Source: Peltaster fructicola (Eukaryota > Ascomycota > Dothideomycetes). From it: 64,000 nt of DNA. How positions within the stretch are numbered: position 1 is the stretch's first letter; every line of letters begins with the position of its first letter. The translations under genes and the position numbers were made by a program. This document shows, in pieces, positions 20,825-34,043 of the stretch. Under the pieces are notes generated by a model, which was not told the DNA's origin, did no database searches, and saw only the letters and a list, made by a program, of their open reading frames with translations. The DNA is taken from assembly GCA_001592805.2 (NCBI GenBank), contig CP051139.1, forward strand, positions 3,038,001 through 3,102,000, read 5' to 3'.

Positions 20825-22114
20825 ATGAACATGCGCCAGCGCATTGCAGACAAGGTGTGCGCCAGCTGTCGATACTGCGCGCAGCAGCGACGGCACTTTG
20901 CACAGTCCACTCGTCGAAGGGTACAAATCTCGCCCGTACCAGCTACCACCGACCAGGTGCAAACTATTAGTGCTGGGAACAATGGCAATACGCCAACAGC
21001 AGGTATGGTCTACGCCTGAAGCCAAGGCTGAACTGACACGACGCAGAAGCACGATTCGAAGTGCTAGGTAGTCCATCATCACTGCTATCCGCATCCATAT
21101 CAGCGAGTCAAAACCTTTACACAAGACGTGGTACACTGGTAGGCTTCAATGGCAAGCCGGAGAATGTATGTGGACCATTGATAGTCATGACATGACTGAC
21201 AGCAAAAGGCTCTCTCGACGCTCTCGGTCCTGTCGCCTATACTACGAGCTCCGTTAGGTGTACCTTTCCTCTACCAGCGCATAACCTCCACAACACCCTT
21301 CACAGCGCTCATTGGGGCAAAGAGCCTGCTTACGTCTATGGTGATTGTGCATCTTGATGGCAGGCTGGACTGGATGGTGGCACAGCGGAACGCTCTGCTT
21401 GCATGGACTGGACATACGTTGTCTCTGACTCCAAGAGCAAGCCTGAAAATGGTATGTGTCTAGCTCATACCTAAGACTATGCTGACAGTCAGCCTCTCTC
21501 GCACTGGGGCAAAACCAGCCTCACAGGACGAGGTCTTGTCGCTCTTGCTGGCAAGGGACAGATACACCAGGTCCACCTACGGTCCGGAGAAGAGTATATC
21601 GTGCATCCGTCAAACGTGGTCGCCTACAGCATAACCCAACACGCACCGCAACCATATCGATTCAAGGCCACTGCTTTGCGCCTGACTGTGCCAAGCATAG
21701 CGGGCTGGTTCCCAGACACGAGATTCTGGCGAGAGATGCGCAACACAACTGTGTGGAAATGGTCAAGAGGTGTATACTTCTCGGTGAGGACATGGGCAAG
21801 GAGGAATATCTGGGGTGATAGAGTGAGTCGGAAGAAGCTATGCATGATCAAGCTAACAAGAGTAGCTTTTCCTACATTTCCGCGGTCCTGTCAACATACT
21901 GGTACAATCCCGTGGCTCAAGCTTGAATGAAGTCTTAACTGCAAGGGATGTCAACGAGATCGCAGACACACCAGCAGGTGTTGTTTCTCAAGAGCTTACG
22001 CCGCCAAGTCTACCCACGGTTGCGCCTCAACAAACAGCGCCTACGACCACCAGCACTGCTGAAGTCAGGCCCGATGGCAGAGTGCAAATTCAAGCAAACC
22101 GGACGGAAGTGTAG
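20825..22114 (+). CDS. AIM24: Altered inheritance of mitochondria protein 24 (Aim24)
   Basis: Mitochondrial inner-membrane protein linked in yeast to the MICOS complex and crista shape. Five exons: 20825-21002, 21047-21165, 21203-21451, 21493-21822 and 21866-22114; 374 residues, all in phase. Conserved stretches recovered by splicing are [71 protein letters not shown] and a late [17 protein letters not shown]. The N-terminus [20 protein letters not shown] continues as an arginine-rich mitochondrial presequence. Exon 3 has a tandem acceptor: CAG ending 21202 or AAG ending 21208, both in frame and differing by QK. The call is secure; the exon 3 edge is not. Confidence 0.92.
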
Positions 22115-22352
22115 TAGCAAGATCAGGACAGGGCTGCATCGACATTCGAAAGAGCTTCGACCCAGGCTACCTATGTACACACACGTCACTCGGACATCTT
22201 GCATTAGAGCTGGTGGGCATTGCTCATTGTACATTATATCTCAGATCGTGCATCTGCATATTCCACTTCAATGTCGTCCATCATGCGGTGGCTTTTCACC
22301 TCATGCAAGTTCATCATGTAAAGCTGCCCTGTGTCATCTGTAATGTATGCTA

Positions 22353-25300
22353 TCATCCCCAGTAAGGGACGCTTCCAGTGATACTAGAAATGGTATTGCT
22401 GATGGTCTGACTGTTGTCTTCTTTCTGTCCTCCTTTGCCACGTTGACCACTGAGCTGCGAAGATGTCAGTTTGAGCCACATACACCACCCTAGGACTTAC
22501 CTCGATGCCAACACCACGGTGTAACATAACAAGCCAGTCAACGTACGATGATGCTTCGCCGTTCCTGTCTTCATAAAGAAGACGAGCAAATTCAAACTCA
22601 GCACCGTCGAGTCCTTGTCGTGCGAGCTGTATCGCCAAACCTTTGCTACCTCTGACTTGCTCAAGATGTGTCAAGATATTCCTGACTTGTGCGTTGAGGT
22701 GTGTCTCCAGTACGGGCAATGCATTAAGATTCGGGTCAAGGCCTTGCAGGCTATTGTAGCCCTCGCCAAAGAGGTCTTCAAGCAAGTTGGGGCTGACCTG
22801 GTTGTGTAGCCAGAGGAGCAAGATCTGTCCGTTGTCCACGAGATATGCTCCGCCTTCTTCTATTACTGCAAAGCTTGCGCGGATGGCTCGGGGCATCTTG
22901 AGGTGGCCATTCTCATCTGCAAAACCTTCTTCTGGCTCCAGACTATGTACGGCGATGATGCGTGGGTAGAGGTACAAGCTGAGACCTGTCAGGTCAAGAC
23001 CTTTGATCAGTCTGGTATCGTATATTCGTCGATCACTGGGCTCACGGCCGCCCTTTAGTGATCGTGATTTGTACAATCCGAGCATGTACATGGCGAACTC
23101 CTTGAGATTCTCAGGGAGAACGAGCTGGCCGTTAGGATGGTGGCCGGCAAAATGGTTGCGGTAGCCCGAAAGAATTTCGATCAACTTGTCCTGCAATGTT
23201 GCTCGGATATCTTTCGAGAACTTCTCGGGTATCTGTGATGCTGCTTGCTTGGCTATGATTGCAAGAACAGCATCCTGATCGACCAGCTTCATAGAGTCTC
23301 GTGCTGTCTCGCTAATCGTGGCGACAATGTTAGAGCATCGGACTCTCCTCTGACCAGAGGCGGTTGTATATAAGAGTGCTGACTGGAAATGTGCGTCGAG
23401 CTTGGGATCGAGCTGGAAAGGTGTTAGCTGAGAAGTGCATTTGCATAAAAGCCAACCTCAACTCTAGTGGCCTTCCGTCTTTCTTCCATGGTGGCAATAG
23501 GGTTGAGACGAAAACTTACCTTGCCATCGTATGTGAATGTGACACACATGCCAGAATCCTCAGAGATCGATGCGAGCTCGAGATCAGCGCCGAAAGTGTG
23601 TTGTGTGAAGTTGCCGCTGTATTGAGCTACTTGCAGACCATTCGAGCATCGAACTTTCATCAAAGCAGCATAGCCTTGTTCACGCTGAACAGAGTGTATG
23701 ATCTCCTTCTTCAGTCGTAAAGAATCTCTTGGCCAGGCCCAGTTCGGGTAGTAGAATGCCTCGCCACCAGTCTTCTCAGATACGAAGCCGATAGTCGCAA
23801 GATCGAGGTATCCTCCGGATGGTGCTGCAAGGAAGAAGTCAATACCCACTCCAGCCTTCACCATGTCAGCCTGCAGCTTCTTGTAGCCGTGGTATTCTGA
23901 TTTGAGTAGGTTCTTGGCAGCTTCACTGTCCTCTGCTGGTGGGTGACCCTTATCACGGACAAAGAGCTTGCCAGGACCGTATGTTGGCAGGCTCGCAAGC
24001 GAGCATATGATCTTGCCACCGCTTTCTGCTAAAGAGTCCAGAGCGGCATTCAGTGGAGGCAAGAAGGCTGGCTCTGAATGATTGGCTGTGAACATTTGTG
24101 GCATACGCTGGAGTAGTGACTGTATGTTTGCCTTGCACTCTTGAGGGTCCACGAACAGATATTCCGGCGAGATAGCTGCGAATGGATCTTCGAGATCAGA
24201 CACAACAAGTTCTTGAGGAGCGCTGAGTGAGGAGGAGACATTGAAGAAGTGAATCTCCCTGTCAAATGCCATGACGCCAATCTTTGCACCTGGTGGTAGT
24301 TTGCTAGATGCTTCATCATCGTTGCCGTACAGAGCCTCCTGTATGCCATTACAGACTCCCTCCAGGAAACCTCGATTGCAGGCTTCGGCACTGACATCGA
24401 TCAAGAAGAGCTGTCGAATCGGAAGAGGCTCCTTCGACCAGTACTCCTTAGGCACAAGAAACTCGCAAGTACCAAACATGAGCTCAGGACGTTGTTGTCT
24501 ATCCACTCGCAGACCGGATGGGTCTGTCGGTGCGAAGTATTCTGGAGCCACCTCATTAGGATGTCCACAGAGATTACACGTCATACGATTGCCACCGTTC
24601 GAGAAGACCATGAAAGGATTGATGTACGCCCGACACCGTCTGCATCTCGGTGGACCAGTTTCGCCAAAATCTAGTACTGGGACTGCTTGCTCGCCTTCGG
24701 TCTGCTTGGCCAATGGTTGAAGGTATAAGCCAAGAGGCAATCCAGTCTGGAGAAGCTGATCGTTTGAGATGGGTATAGAGTTCACCGTGAGGCGGGCGAA
24801 CTTCGGTGAGGCATTGCCCTGGTCGAAAGCAACGAAGGCGGTCGTCGCGGGCGGAGGCAGTCGCTGTTCCATGGTAGGATATACATGACTTTGATAGTGT
24901 TCTGCTGGAAGATCTCTGCTCAGAGGTACACTGGGTACTTGGTCAGGATTGACTCTGCTTCCTGCTGGTCCTTGTGGTCCTGGCCGTGCATCCATACTTA
25001 TAGGTGTGCCGGCATACTGCGGTGTAGATGCATTTTGCAACCATGGCTGTGTGGGTTGGCCGATCCCGGGACTCGGTGCGAATGTAGGTGCTTGCTCTTG
25101 CTCAATCTGATGATACGCATGCCTGTCCTTCTTCCTCTTCGGTCGTGCGTCCAAACCGACCTCACCCATCTGCTGTGTTATACCATTGACGTCTGGCTGT
25201 GGCTGCCATGCTTGTGTTGGCGCACTGCCCACAGGTTGCTGTGGAAAGTAGCTATCTGGCGGCTGCTGTGCTTCGTATGGTGAGGGCGCGACAGGAGGAC

Positions 25301-25382
25301 GCCATGACGATTCGCGACTTGCTTCTGGTCGCTTTGGCTTGTCCCAGGGCGATTTCACGGGACTTGCGATGTTGAACGACAT
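22353..25382 (-). CDS. SEC24: COPII coat cargo-binding subunit Sec24
   Basis: Sec24 pairs with Sec23 as the inner COPII coat at ER exit sites and selects cargo. Three exons: 23520-25382, 22501-23412 and 22353-22454; 958 residues, phase 0 at both junctions. The N-terminus is Pro/Gln-rich and disordered up to about residue 190. The zinc finger has CRRCRAYINPF and CNLCGHPNEV. The trunk begins with FLIDVSAEACNRG, the beta-barrel and helical parts lie near the long intron, and the gelsolin-like part includes QILLLWLHNQVSPNLLEDLFG. The C-terminal SSYVDWLVMLHRGVG stands where other Sec24s have YxxFL. The last exon adds 33 residues ending SVPYWG. The first intron (107 bases) is unusually long for this window. 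Confidence 0.94.
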
Positions 25383-26053
25383 GTATGGTGGAGAGTGGAC
25401 GGAGGAGCTCAGAGAAGGCGCTGAAACGAAGACTCCCGACTGCGTTCGATTCGATATGCCTCAAGCATCACAGATCAGCACACAGGCAGGCGATGGTAGT
25501 GGTCTAAATACATGTAGCAATGTCGCTACGTCTTCTCATGGTGGTAATATTATCTAATCGCCGACTTCAGCAGAGCCGCATGGTGGGGATCTCCAATGTT
25601 GGAGCAGCAAGCAACTTACTCTCAATCAGTACAACAACCAGTCGCCGATTAAGCATCAGCTCCGAGTGAGAGTCAGCTGGTAGGGTCGCTGTTGCTCACT
25701 GGGATGCAGATGGTCCTCCGCGGAGATCTCAAGCATCTCGGGAAGCAGCTGTAACGTCTCCATTGCAGCCGGCTGTAAGTGAGTATGAGGTAAAGAAGGG
25801 CTTCCGTTCCATTACAGCCGAGCGACCTTGAGCCAATTGTGTTCCCCATTCAGGATTTCATATACAGGCAGAGTCCTACCATCGAATCGGAGTGGATATG
25901 CCGATCGTCATCGACGATAGACCCGGCTGTACAGCACATGATGAACTGCTGACGACATAAATGCTGCAACAACCTTCGTTGTTCGCTATCGAAATCAAGT
26001 GAACCTACCTGTTGAAAAACTACACTTACTTCGCATCGTCTTGTAAGCTCAAC
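25383..26053. other. Divergent promoter region
   Basis: About 670 bases between Sec24 (minus) and the hydroxy-acid oxidase (plus). No gene or repeat was recognised; it presumably holds both promoters. Confidence 0.4.
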
Positions 26054-27501
26054 ATGAGTGATCCGAATAATCCTAATATCGGCATTCGATCTACGCCACA
26101 ATGGGGTCTCATGCAACGAGAGATGTTCTGGGCTCCCAATGAGGGTGTCTTCCAGCCTTTTGACACAGGTAAACTTGGCGAGCTCGATGTTGACCGCAAG
26201 GTAACCTGACACTACAGATCCTGACAATGTCAAGGCACTTGCTAAGGAAAGACTGAGCGAGGGAGGATGGTAAGTGCTGAGCATTGTCAAGGATAACATT
26301 AACGAGGCAGGCTCTACTCGGCTTGCAACGCTGGTATCAGCTGGACTCACTATGCAAACCGCATGGCATTCTATCGTCATCAGATCATTCCGCGTATGTT
26401 GACTGACACCAATGTTCGAGACACAGCTACGACTTTGTTCGGCCACAAGCTATCCGCGCCTATCGGGTTTGCACCTGTGGGTATAAATAGGATATATCAT
26501 CCTACTGGAGAGCTGTCAGTAGCCAAGGTCGCACACGAACTCAACCTTCCATATTGCCTGTCATCTGCAGGGAGCTACAGCATAGAAGACGTGGGTGAGG
26601 CAAACCAGGATGGATGCCGCTTCTTCCAGCTGTATCAGAGTCCAGACGACGAGCAGGCTCTGAACATGCTTGAGCGTGCACATAAAAGTGGTTTCACCGC
26701 CTGTATCTTGACCACAGACACCTGGCAGTTGGCTTGGCGACACCATGATGTGTTCCAGGGCAACTATGCTTTCTACCACGAGCATGGTGTTGGCGATATT
26801 GGACTCAACGATGAGGTGTTCCTTAAGCGTCTGAAGGAGGCCAATATCGATCCCAAGAAGGAGCCCAAGAAGGCCGGCGCCAAGTGGATGGACGAGAACA
26901 TCTGGTAGGTTGGAAGACTCTCCTCCCTGCCCAACTAACGAGGACAGGCACGGCCATGCCCACACCTGGGAGAAAACGAAATGGCTGATCAAAGAGTGGA
27001 AGCGTATCTCAGGCGGCAAGCCATTCTTGCTCAAGGGCATACAAAGTGTCCATGATGCGAGACGTGCTGTCGAGATTGGTTGCGACGGTATTGTTGTCAG
27101 CAACCATGCCGGACGCCAAGTCGACGGTGCTATCGCTTCACTGGATGCTTTGGAGAAGATCGTGAATGCTGTGGGTGACCGCATAGTCGTAAGTCTGGCC
27201 TGTCTATGGTGGTCTAGAGCTAATGTGTCAGGTTACTTTCGACAGCGGCATCAGGACAGCTTCTGATGTCTTCAAGGCATTAGCTCTCGGCGCCAAGTTT
27301 GTCTTCGTGGGTCGTCTATGGATTTGGGGCCTGAGCATCTCTGGCGAGACAGGTGTAAGACACATCATGAAAGCTCTCCTGGCTGAATTCGACATCCTGA
27401 TGAACTGCGCTGGATATGCACATCTCGAGGAGATTGATCGCGAGGCAATCGATAGTCTACCTCGTGTGGCTATGATGCCATCAAATCCGAATGTGACTTG
27501 A
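26054..27501 (+). CDS. FMN-dependent 2-hydroxy-acid oxidase/dehydrogenase (lactate 2-monooxygenase-like)
   Basis: TIM-barrel flavoenzyme that oxidises an L-2-hydroxy acid, probably lactate or a related acid, at FMN. Five exons: 26054-26168, 26218-26269, 26311-26904, 26948-27188 and 27232-27501; 423 residues, all in phase. Family signatures are KLSAPIGFAPVGINRIYHP (flavin site), AHELNLPYCLSSAGSYSIEDV, FFQLYQSPDDEQA, TTDTWQLAWRHHDV and the active-site signature VSNHAGRQVDGA holding the catalytic His and Arg. The second flavin-phosphate motif is VTFDSGIRTASDVFKALALGAKFVFVGR. The insertion GLNDEVFLKRLKEANIDPKK lengthens loop 4. There is no cytochrome b5 domain, so it is not cytochrome b2. No clear targeting signal. 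It converges with an MFS transporter, which might move a related anion, though that is only a guess. Confidence 0.9.
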
Positions 27502-27654
27502 AAGGTTTGCTCATCGAGCAGACAGATAGCCATGGACCAGGATCGTGCACAGTAGGACAGGTCGACTTGGTCCCAGCGCTGGTCGTTGCTTGCCTGAGCA
27601 GGAAGAGGCTTTGCCTATCAGATCGAGGTCAATAAATTACATTACGAGTATCGC

Positions 27655-29721
27655 CTAACTCTGGTCATCATGCTTTGGCGTCTCTCGAACTACTGCCTGT
27701 TCGTTCGATGCCTCTTCCAAGCTCTTGTTCTCAAACCCGTGCTGTACATTGGGCACACATGGCTCGTACAGTGCTATTGCTCCTCCTAGTGCCATGCACA
27801 CAGAGAATGCAGCCAACATATACTGTAGTTGCTTGTAATCGTTCGGATCGCTGGTGTCACTCGTCGTAGCCCATCCTACTGCTTGCACAAGGACTGCTCC
27901 AAGCTTGCCACTGGCGGCTGCGAAGCCATAGCATGTACAGCGGTACTTTGTCGGGAAGACTTCGGCAGGCATCTGTAACGGTCAGGCAATGCTCTCATCT
28001 GAGAGAGTCGTACTCACCACAAAAGTCAATGTGTTTGGACCGAAGCTGAAGAAGAGCTGTATCAGTGCCCACAGGAAGATCAAAACAACATGACCGCCAC
28101 TGATCGGACTTCCATTGGCATCGCCATCATGATATAGTGCTTTGAAAGCCCCTGCAGTGATGGCGAGCAGTACTGACAGCGCAAAGAACGTCCCGATCAG
28201 CATGTGCCGTCTGTTTATCATATGCGCGAAGCCGATATAGAAGCTTGAGCCAAGTATGGCAGCAATCGAAGTTGTGTAGATAGCATGCTTCATCGTGCTG
28301 GTGAGGACCTCCTTGATGGCAGGTGCAGCAACTAGGCCAGATGTGCCGTTGAGAAAAGTCCCATTGACGAGTGGATAATACACATCAGAGTTCTTCTGCC
28401 AGTAAGGTGCATCACGGTCAAAGTTGATCGGCCTATCGGTCCAGAGTTTGGCCAATGTTCCGGGACCTGTATCGTCAGCATTATCAGGACCGTACAGACG
28501 ACCTACTGTTGAATCCCATCCCGTAGAAGGCTATGTCCAGAAGGAACCAGCAGGAAGACATGCCAAGGAGACGAGCTCGGTACTCCCACAAAAATTTGCT
28601 GAATTCCGCCCACTCGAACTGGCTTCCAGGTCGCCAAACAGGAGCAGGCTCGGAGACCTGACGTTCGGGAGGATCATGTTCGACGATGACATCCACAACA
28701 CTGTCGTGTTGCAACGTAGGTGACTCATGTCGGTCTCCAAGCTGCTGCAGCTCATGCGGTTCTGCTACAATGGACGCGCGATCGTAAACATTCCGAGCAT
28801 CGAGTTTCGCCTTTCCAGGGTTCTTAACCACAAAGTAGGTGAATCGCCAGCTCTCAGGAATGAGTCGTCGTGCGAAAAGTGCGAGTATGGTTGGTGCTGC
28901 TCCTATACCGATGACGATGCGCCAGAATCTGTCAATATCTGCTGCTGAGCCACCCAACTGCCCGATAGCAATGAGGCCGACAATGTAAGCAAGTAGCTGT
29001 CCTAAAGGTTGCATCAGGAAGACTGCTGCCAACATTCGTGCTCGAGAGTGCTTCGCAGACCATTCCGAAGCGATACCTGGCCATATTAGCAAGTGGACAA
29101 CATCGACTGCAATCAACCTTACATGCTGACAGAGGATACTCTGCGCCGATGCCGATGCCCATGACAACTCTCCAGAAGAAGAGCCAGCCAGTGATGCTCC
29201 ATGTGTATTGATCGCTGGCAGTATCATAGTAGCCAGAACTGCATTGAAGTAGACCGAGTGTGCTGACGATAACGATCATCAATTCGAAGCCATACAGTGA
29301 TCTCCTGCCGTATGTGTGATGTTAGTGCTTTGCTGTGTTGTCAAATGACATACATACATATGTCGACAGCAATGCCGAAGAAGATTTGGCCTATGATTGA
29401 GCCGATGAGAGTGGCAACGTTGAAGCCGATGATGTTACTCCTTGATGGCGTGTTCCAGTACAAGCTCGATAATGCTGGCAACACTACATTCGATGCAAAT
29501 AGGTTGTAACTGTCTGTCAAGAAGCCGAGAGCTGCGACCCAATAGACTCTCCACTTGAAGGGCGTCTTTTTATGATCAGTCCTGTTGAGAATAGCTGTTA
29601 TGGCTCGTTCGAAGTCCTGATCTCTCGAAAATCCAGCTGAGTATGCCGTTTGATCCTCCGGCCAGAACATGCGATGGAAGATGGACCGTTCGGGCACTCC
29701 ATCACGCGCAGTTGAGGCCAT
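27655..29721 (-). CDS. MFS transporter, phosphate:H+ symporter family (Pho84/Git1-like)
   Basis: Twelve-span plasma-membrane transporter of the phosphate/glycerophosphodiester branch of the major facilitator superfamily. Five exons: 29354-29721, 29123-29304, 28507-29076, 28018-28466 and 27655-27972; 628 residues, in phase throughout. Visible features are WVAALGFLTDSYNLFASNVVLP in span 1, GIGIGAEYPLSAC in span 4, RLIPESWRF after span 6, and a long polar central loop (about residues 300-350). The second half has MLIGTFFALSVLLAITAG, FFSFGPNTLTFVMPAEVFPTKYRCTC and a polar tail. Span 4 crosses an exon junction. The first intron is the least certain: donor GTATGT within an ATAC repeat, giving IC-M-RSLYGFEL. 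Substrate specificity cannot be read from the sequence. Confidence 0.9.
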
Positions 29722-30309
29722 GACGACCAGCTAGGTAGCAAGTACTGTCGCAGAGCGAGTCCTAATCGCCAGAGCATTGTGCGCAAGCCCGAAAGGTGAT
29801 TCAGCAACCGCAGGATTCAGTACAATATACACAGCCTTGCAGAGCACAGGGCGCAGCCTGTCGATCATCTCGAAGAGTGCGCCATCTTTTCCGACTGAGC
29901 ACTTGGCTGCATGAGATGGTACGCATATGCTTGCATGACTCTTCTCGGCTGCGTGGCGCCTATGTCGCCAGAAGAAACTGTTGTCAAGCGCTTCCAGAGC
30001 AATGCGGCCCCCTAATTAGTGAAAGTTTTGGGCGGTGATTCCAACCTTTACGAAGCGGACCCGGTAGCACGTGTCAGTGAATGATCCGGGAGGGCAAGCC
30101 ACTTCTGCTGCAGAAGACACCACCATTGCCCAAAGGGGCCTTGATGGGACGAGCTGCAGCTGAGAGCCTTTCCAAGGGCCGCCGGTCGCCAAGGGCGGTC
30201 TTTTCAACTGTCGTGCCTGGAACAGCTGGGTCGCGTGTCTCGTCCTATCATTCCCATGACGCATTGCAACAAATAGACGATATGCGCCTTCGCCGACCAT
30301 CACAGTGCG
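29722..30309. other. Divergent promoter region
   Basis: About 590 bases between the transporter (minus) and the HET-domain gene (plus). No gene was supported on either strand. Confidence 0.4.
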
Positions 30310-33300
30310 ATGAGCGAGCGAAGTCATGTCGGTGTCATCGACATCAAGTTGTCCAAGGGACATGAACAGGCGACGTCCTATCTGGTTCGGAGCGGCACCT
30401 TGTATCTCTACAAAGGTCATGCAATAGTGTTGCATCATCGCATTGGTGGCGATCCGGAAGGACCACACTTCTGGACAAACAAGACCGATGGAGTGCGTCG
30501 TCTGGCATGGACTGTCGATGTATCAATCTACCGTCATGGCAAGTTCAGTGGCCATGACCGTCCGATCTATCACATCAGCGATGAAAGCTTGTATAAGCGA
30601 TTCCAGTCGGACTGCAGGACTGTCGACTTTGTTGGCGAGTTCGTCATAGACAGTATCAAGGTGAAAGGCAATGCCTTTTCGAAAGAGCCAACTGTTGATT
30701 GTAACGTGAAAGTCTGGCAAAGCCAAGACGGTGTTGGAAGCATCACCTTGCCTGTCAACACGCATCGCAATATTGTGCAGTTGGAATTGCTTTGCGCCTG
30801 GCTCGATGTCAGAAAGGACAGCAGGCATGCCGAGCAGACACATCTTACCTTCAAGGTGCAAAGAGGAAAGAAGAGCTCGTTGTCGCACGAGCGATCGGAA
30901 AGCTGTATGTGTCTGAGAGGGCTTGTTGGAGCTGTTGCTAACAAGAGCAGTCGCGACCACACATACCTTCAGGCAGAAGTTCAAGCTTCCGTTTGGCCTT
31001 AGACGATCGAAGACAGGTCATGATGTGGTTGTTCAAGACGAAGAAGAGAGAGAGGAGCCCTCTGAGGTCTCGGATGGCCCTCCCCAGAAGCTGATGGAGA
31101 AGTTGACCGAGATCACCATCACTTTCAAAGAGGATACAGGTATGTTCTGGTTGAGACGTACCGCGTTAGCTCACGTCTTGCAGCATGCTTGCACTTCGAA
31201 GAGACTGTCAGAGCATACGCCAAGTCTGTGTTCGCAGAAGCTGAACCATCACGATCAACACCTGTCTTTCCGGCATCGTTACGATCTAATACTATCTTGG
31301 ATACTTCTAACTCTTCAGGATCGTCGAGCCTTCGGACACGGCCAGGACGAGCGTCGACTCTTGATGTCAGTCCGCGCAGTGTTCCGGTCAGTTCTCCGCC
31401 GACAAGTAACATCACTGCACCGCATGAACGAGGCGATATACCACCACTTGCAATACCTAGTCCCATGATACCCGCTGGAAGCGAGAATGCTAATACCATC
31501 TCTATCGTTATCAGCAGGTCGCCCTCCAGTATTGTACATACTTCACCCGATCGACCATCGCCGGGCTCTCCTCGCCAGAGCTCAGCCGGCGTCATTCGAC
31601 ACAGGGATAACTCACCGAGCAGTGTCGCTGCGATACAGCAGCTGTCCTCACACTCCGACCTGCGCGGCTCGAATACCAGTTCTCCTAATCAGCTTGCCAT
31701 GGAGCCGGCATACAGACCACCTCCTAGTCCGCTCCTTACCCCTGAAGAGAGAGACGAGCAACGCAAGAAGTTCCTGTATCGTCAAACTGATACTGCACCC
31801 ATTGCGAAAAGCGCCAGAATTCGTGCTGAGTCGAACAAAGTATTCTACACAAAGCCTTTCCAATCCAAGGAGGAAATACGCCTACTTCACATCCTGCCTG
31901 GTCGAGACACAGAACTCAAGCTAGAGCTGGAGACCAGATTGTTGAGCGCTGCTCAGGACACCTACGAAGCTCTCTCATACTCATGGGGACCAGGAAACGA
32001 CATGAAGGAGGTTATACTGAATGAGCATGAACCTATCTTTGGTTCAGATGGTCAACCAAAGAGATTCAAGGTATCACTGCATCTGCATCAGGCATTGGTT
32101 CGCCTCCGACTTGTGGACAGTCCTAGGACAGTCTGGATTGATGCCATCTGCATCAACCAGAGCGACGTCACAGAGATGAACCATCAGGTGCCCAAGATGG
32201 GCCAGATATATCGGCAGGCCAAGCGAACAATTATATGGATCACCGAGTTCAAGGAGACTGTGACACTGCAAACCTGCGTGCGAACATTTCCGGCCGAGGA
32301 CGACGAGAATAAGAACAGTCGCACACTATGTGCTCAACAAGATGGTTCTGCTAGCGAGCATGGCGATATGGACACTAGACTTAGGAGACTGCTAGCTGAC
32401 TTCCACGATCGTCTCGAGCAAGCCAAATCTGGGAATGCATGGTACCTGCGCCTGTGGTGTGTGCAGGAGTTCCACTTCTCCAAAAAGCTACCATCTGTGT
32501 ACCTTGGTCAGCATGCCATCGGCTGGTCTCACTTTGCCATGATCTTCAAGAGGGTGGCTGGCGACTACGGTCCTATGCTGCTGTTCGATAAGCTACGAGA
32601 CGCACAGGATCAGCGCACCATGCATGATCTCTGCGCTACTACTGGCGCTTTCAAGGTCTCTGATCCTCGAGATCGGATCTATTCACTACTCAACATGACA
32701 GCACCTCATCCGGCGAAGGTGGAACCCGACTATGCAAAGTCCATTCTTGAGGTTCTCGAGGAGGTCACGTTGTATCTTATCTTAGAGTGCAATCTAGATG
32801 TGCTTTTCGACAGGCGTGTCGATCGCTCATATGGAGAAGGTTTCGGACTTGACATACTGCCTTCGTACATCCCTGACTTGACGCAACTACAGGATCTCAC
32901 TTTGTCCACAGGGCCTGACAAGTACAAGACAGGCGGTGACTACCCGCCAGAGATCGAGCTCTGCGGCGATGATGAAGACGTTCAGCATGCCAGGAGTGAT
33001 GTTATTGTACCACGAGTACTCAAAGTCAAGGCCATGCTCTTTGATCGTATTGAGTATGTTACGACGGTCGATGACATACCGGCACACGAAACCTCGCCAT
33101 CTGGTGCACTCATATACAACAGCTTTCAACGACCGGGTGCGCTGGTTCAAAGCATCGTCGAGGCTTTGCATCTTGAGTTCAAAGAGGATATGATGTTAGG
33201 AGAATTTGACAGTACTCCCAAGATAGGTCGACTCATCCTTGAGTTCATCCTTGAGGAGAGTCGAAACCACTTGGACGAGTTGCAACGCCTCACAGAATCG

Positions 33301-33981
33301 GCAGGCAAGAGTCTTAAAGCTTTATACAAGTCGCAAGCTACCGAGGATCTGAACTACGTGGCGGAAGAGGATACAAGCGATATCAACCGAAACATGGACG
33401 ATAACGATTTCATACGACGGCATTGGGACCGCCGCACCAAGTACATTGACGTCGAAAATGCGGGCTTAATCGACATCACGAAGGTGCTAGACAGAACCGA
33501 GGCGCTCTGGGCAAGTGCTCTCGAGTCAGAGACTGTGTGCAACGACCTCCAGGCTGCGGTAGAGTTCGAGAACCTCTTCTGCTATGCACGGCGAACACAG
33601 AACAAGTACTACTTCTCTGGCTACGACTACCATCAGCCGATGCATAGAGATGTGCTTAATGCCAAGTCGTTAAAGGCTATTGAGGTGCTCGAGACACGCT
33701 TCAAGAAGGACGATCCGATTGAATTGCATGAGTATTCCGATAAAGCCAGACAGAGGGACTTCTTTCGCACGAGAAGAGGTTTCGTCGGTCTTGGTCCGTC
33801 CACAATGAGACCAAAGGATGTGATCGTCATACCATTTGGAGCAAGTCGGCCATTCATCCTCCGCCATATTCCCGACAGTGAGGGCTATACTCTCGTCGGA
33901 GAAGCGGTCATGCCAGGCGTTATGCATGGTCAGTGGATAGCTGAGCATGCTAAGGATGCAAAGTACTACAAGCTGAAGTGA
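30310..33981 (+). CDS. HET-domain protein with a large unassigned N-terminal region
   Basis: Heterokaryon-incompatibility (HET) domain protein. HET domains occur in fungal allorecognition proteins that trigger cell death, and the fold is related to TIR-like domains. Three exons: 30310-30904, 30951-31139 and 31184-33981; 1193 residues. Both junctions are phase 1 and the introns start GTATGT, which is why I join the first 260 codons to the HET frame. Residues 1-198 look like a compact, beta-rich globular domain I cannot name (HGKFSGHDRPIYHISDESLY, FVGEFVIDSIKVKGNAF). A Ser/Pro-rich linker follows (about 300-430). The HET core then has YEALSYSWG, TVWIDAICINQSDV, MGQIYRQAKRTIIWI, YLRLWCVQEFHFS and DPRDRIYSLLNM. 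The C-terminus includes FRTRRGFVGLGPSTMRPKDVI and ends HAKDAKYYKLK. Two separate genes remain possible. Confidence 0.84.
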
Positions 33982-34043
33982 GTGTAGCTGACGCCCGAGG
34001 AGGGTAGTGCTATGCTTGCGCGAGCCAGCCACCACAAACTCGC

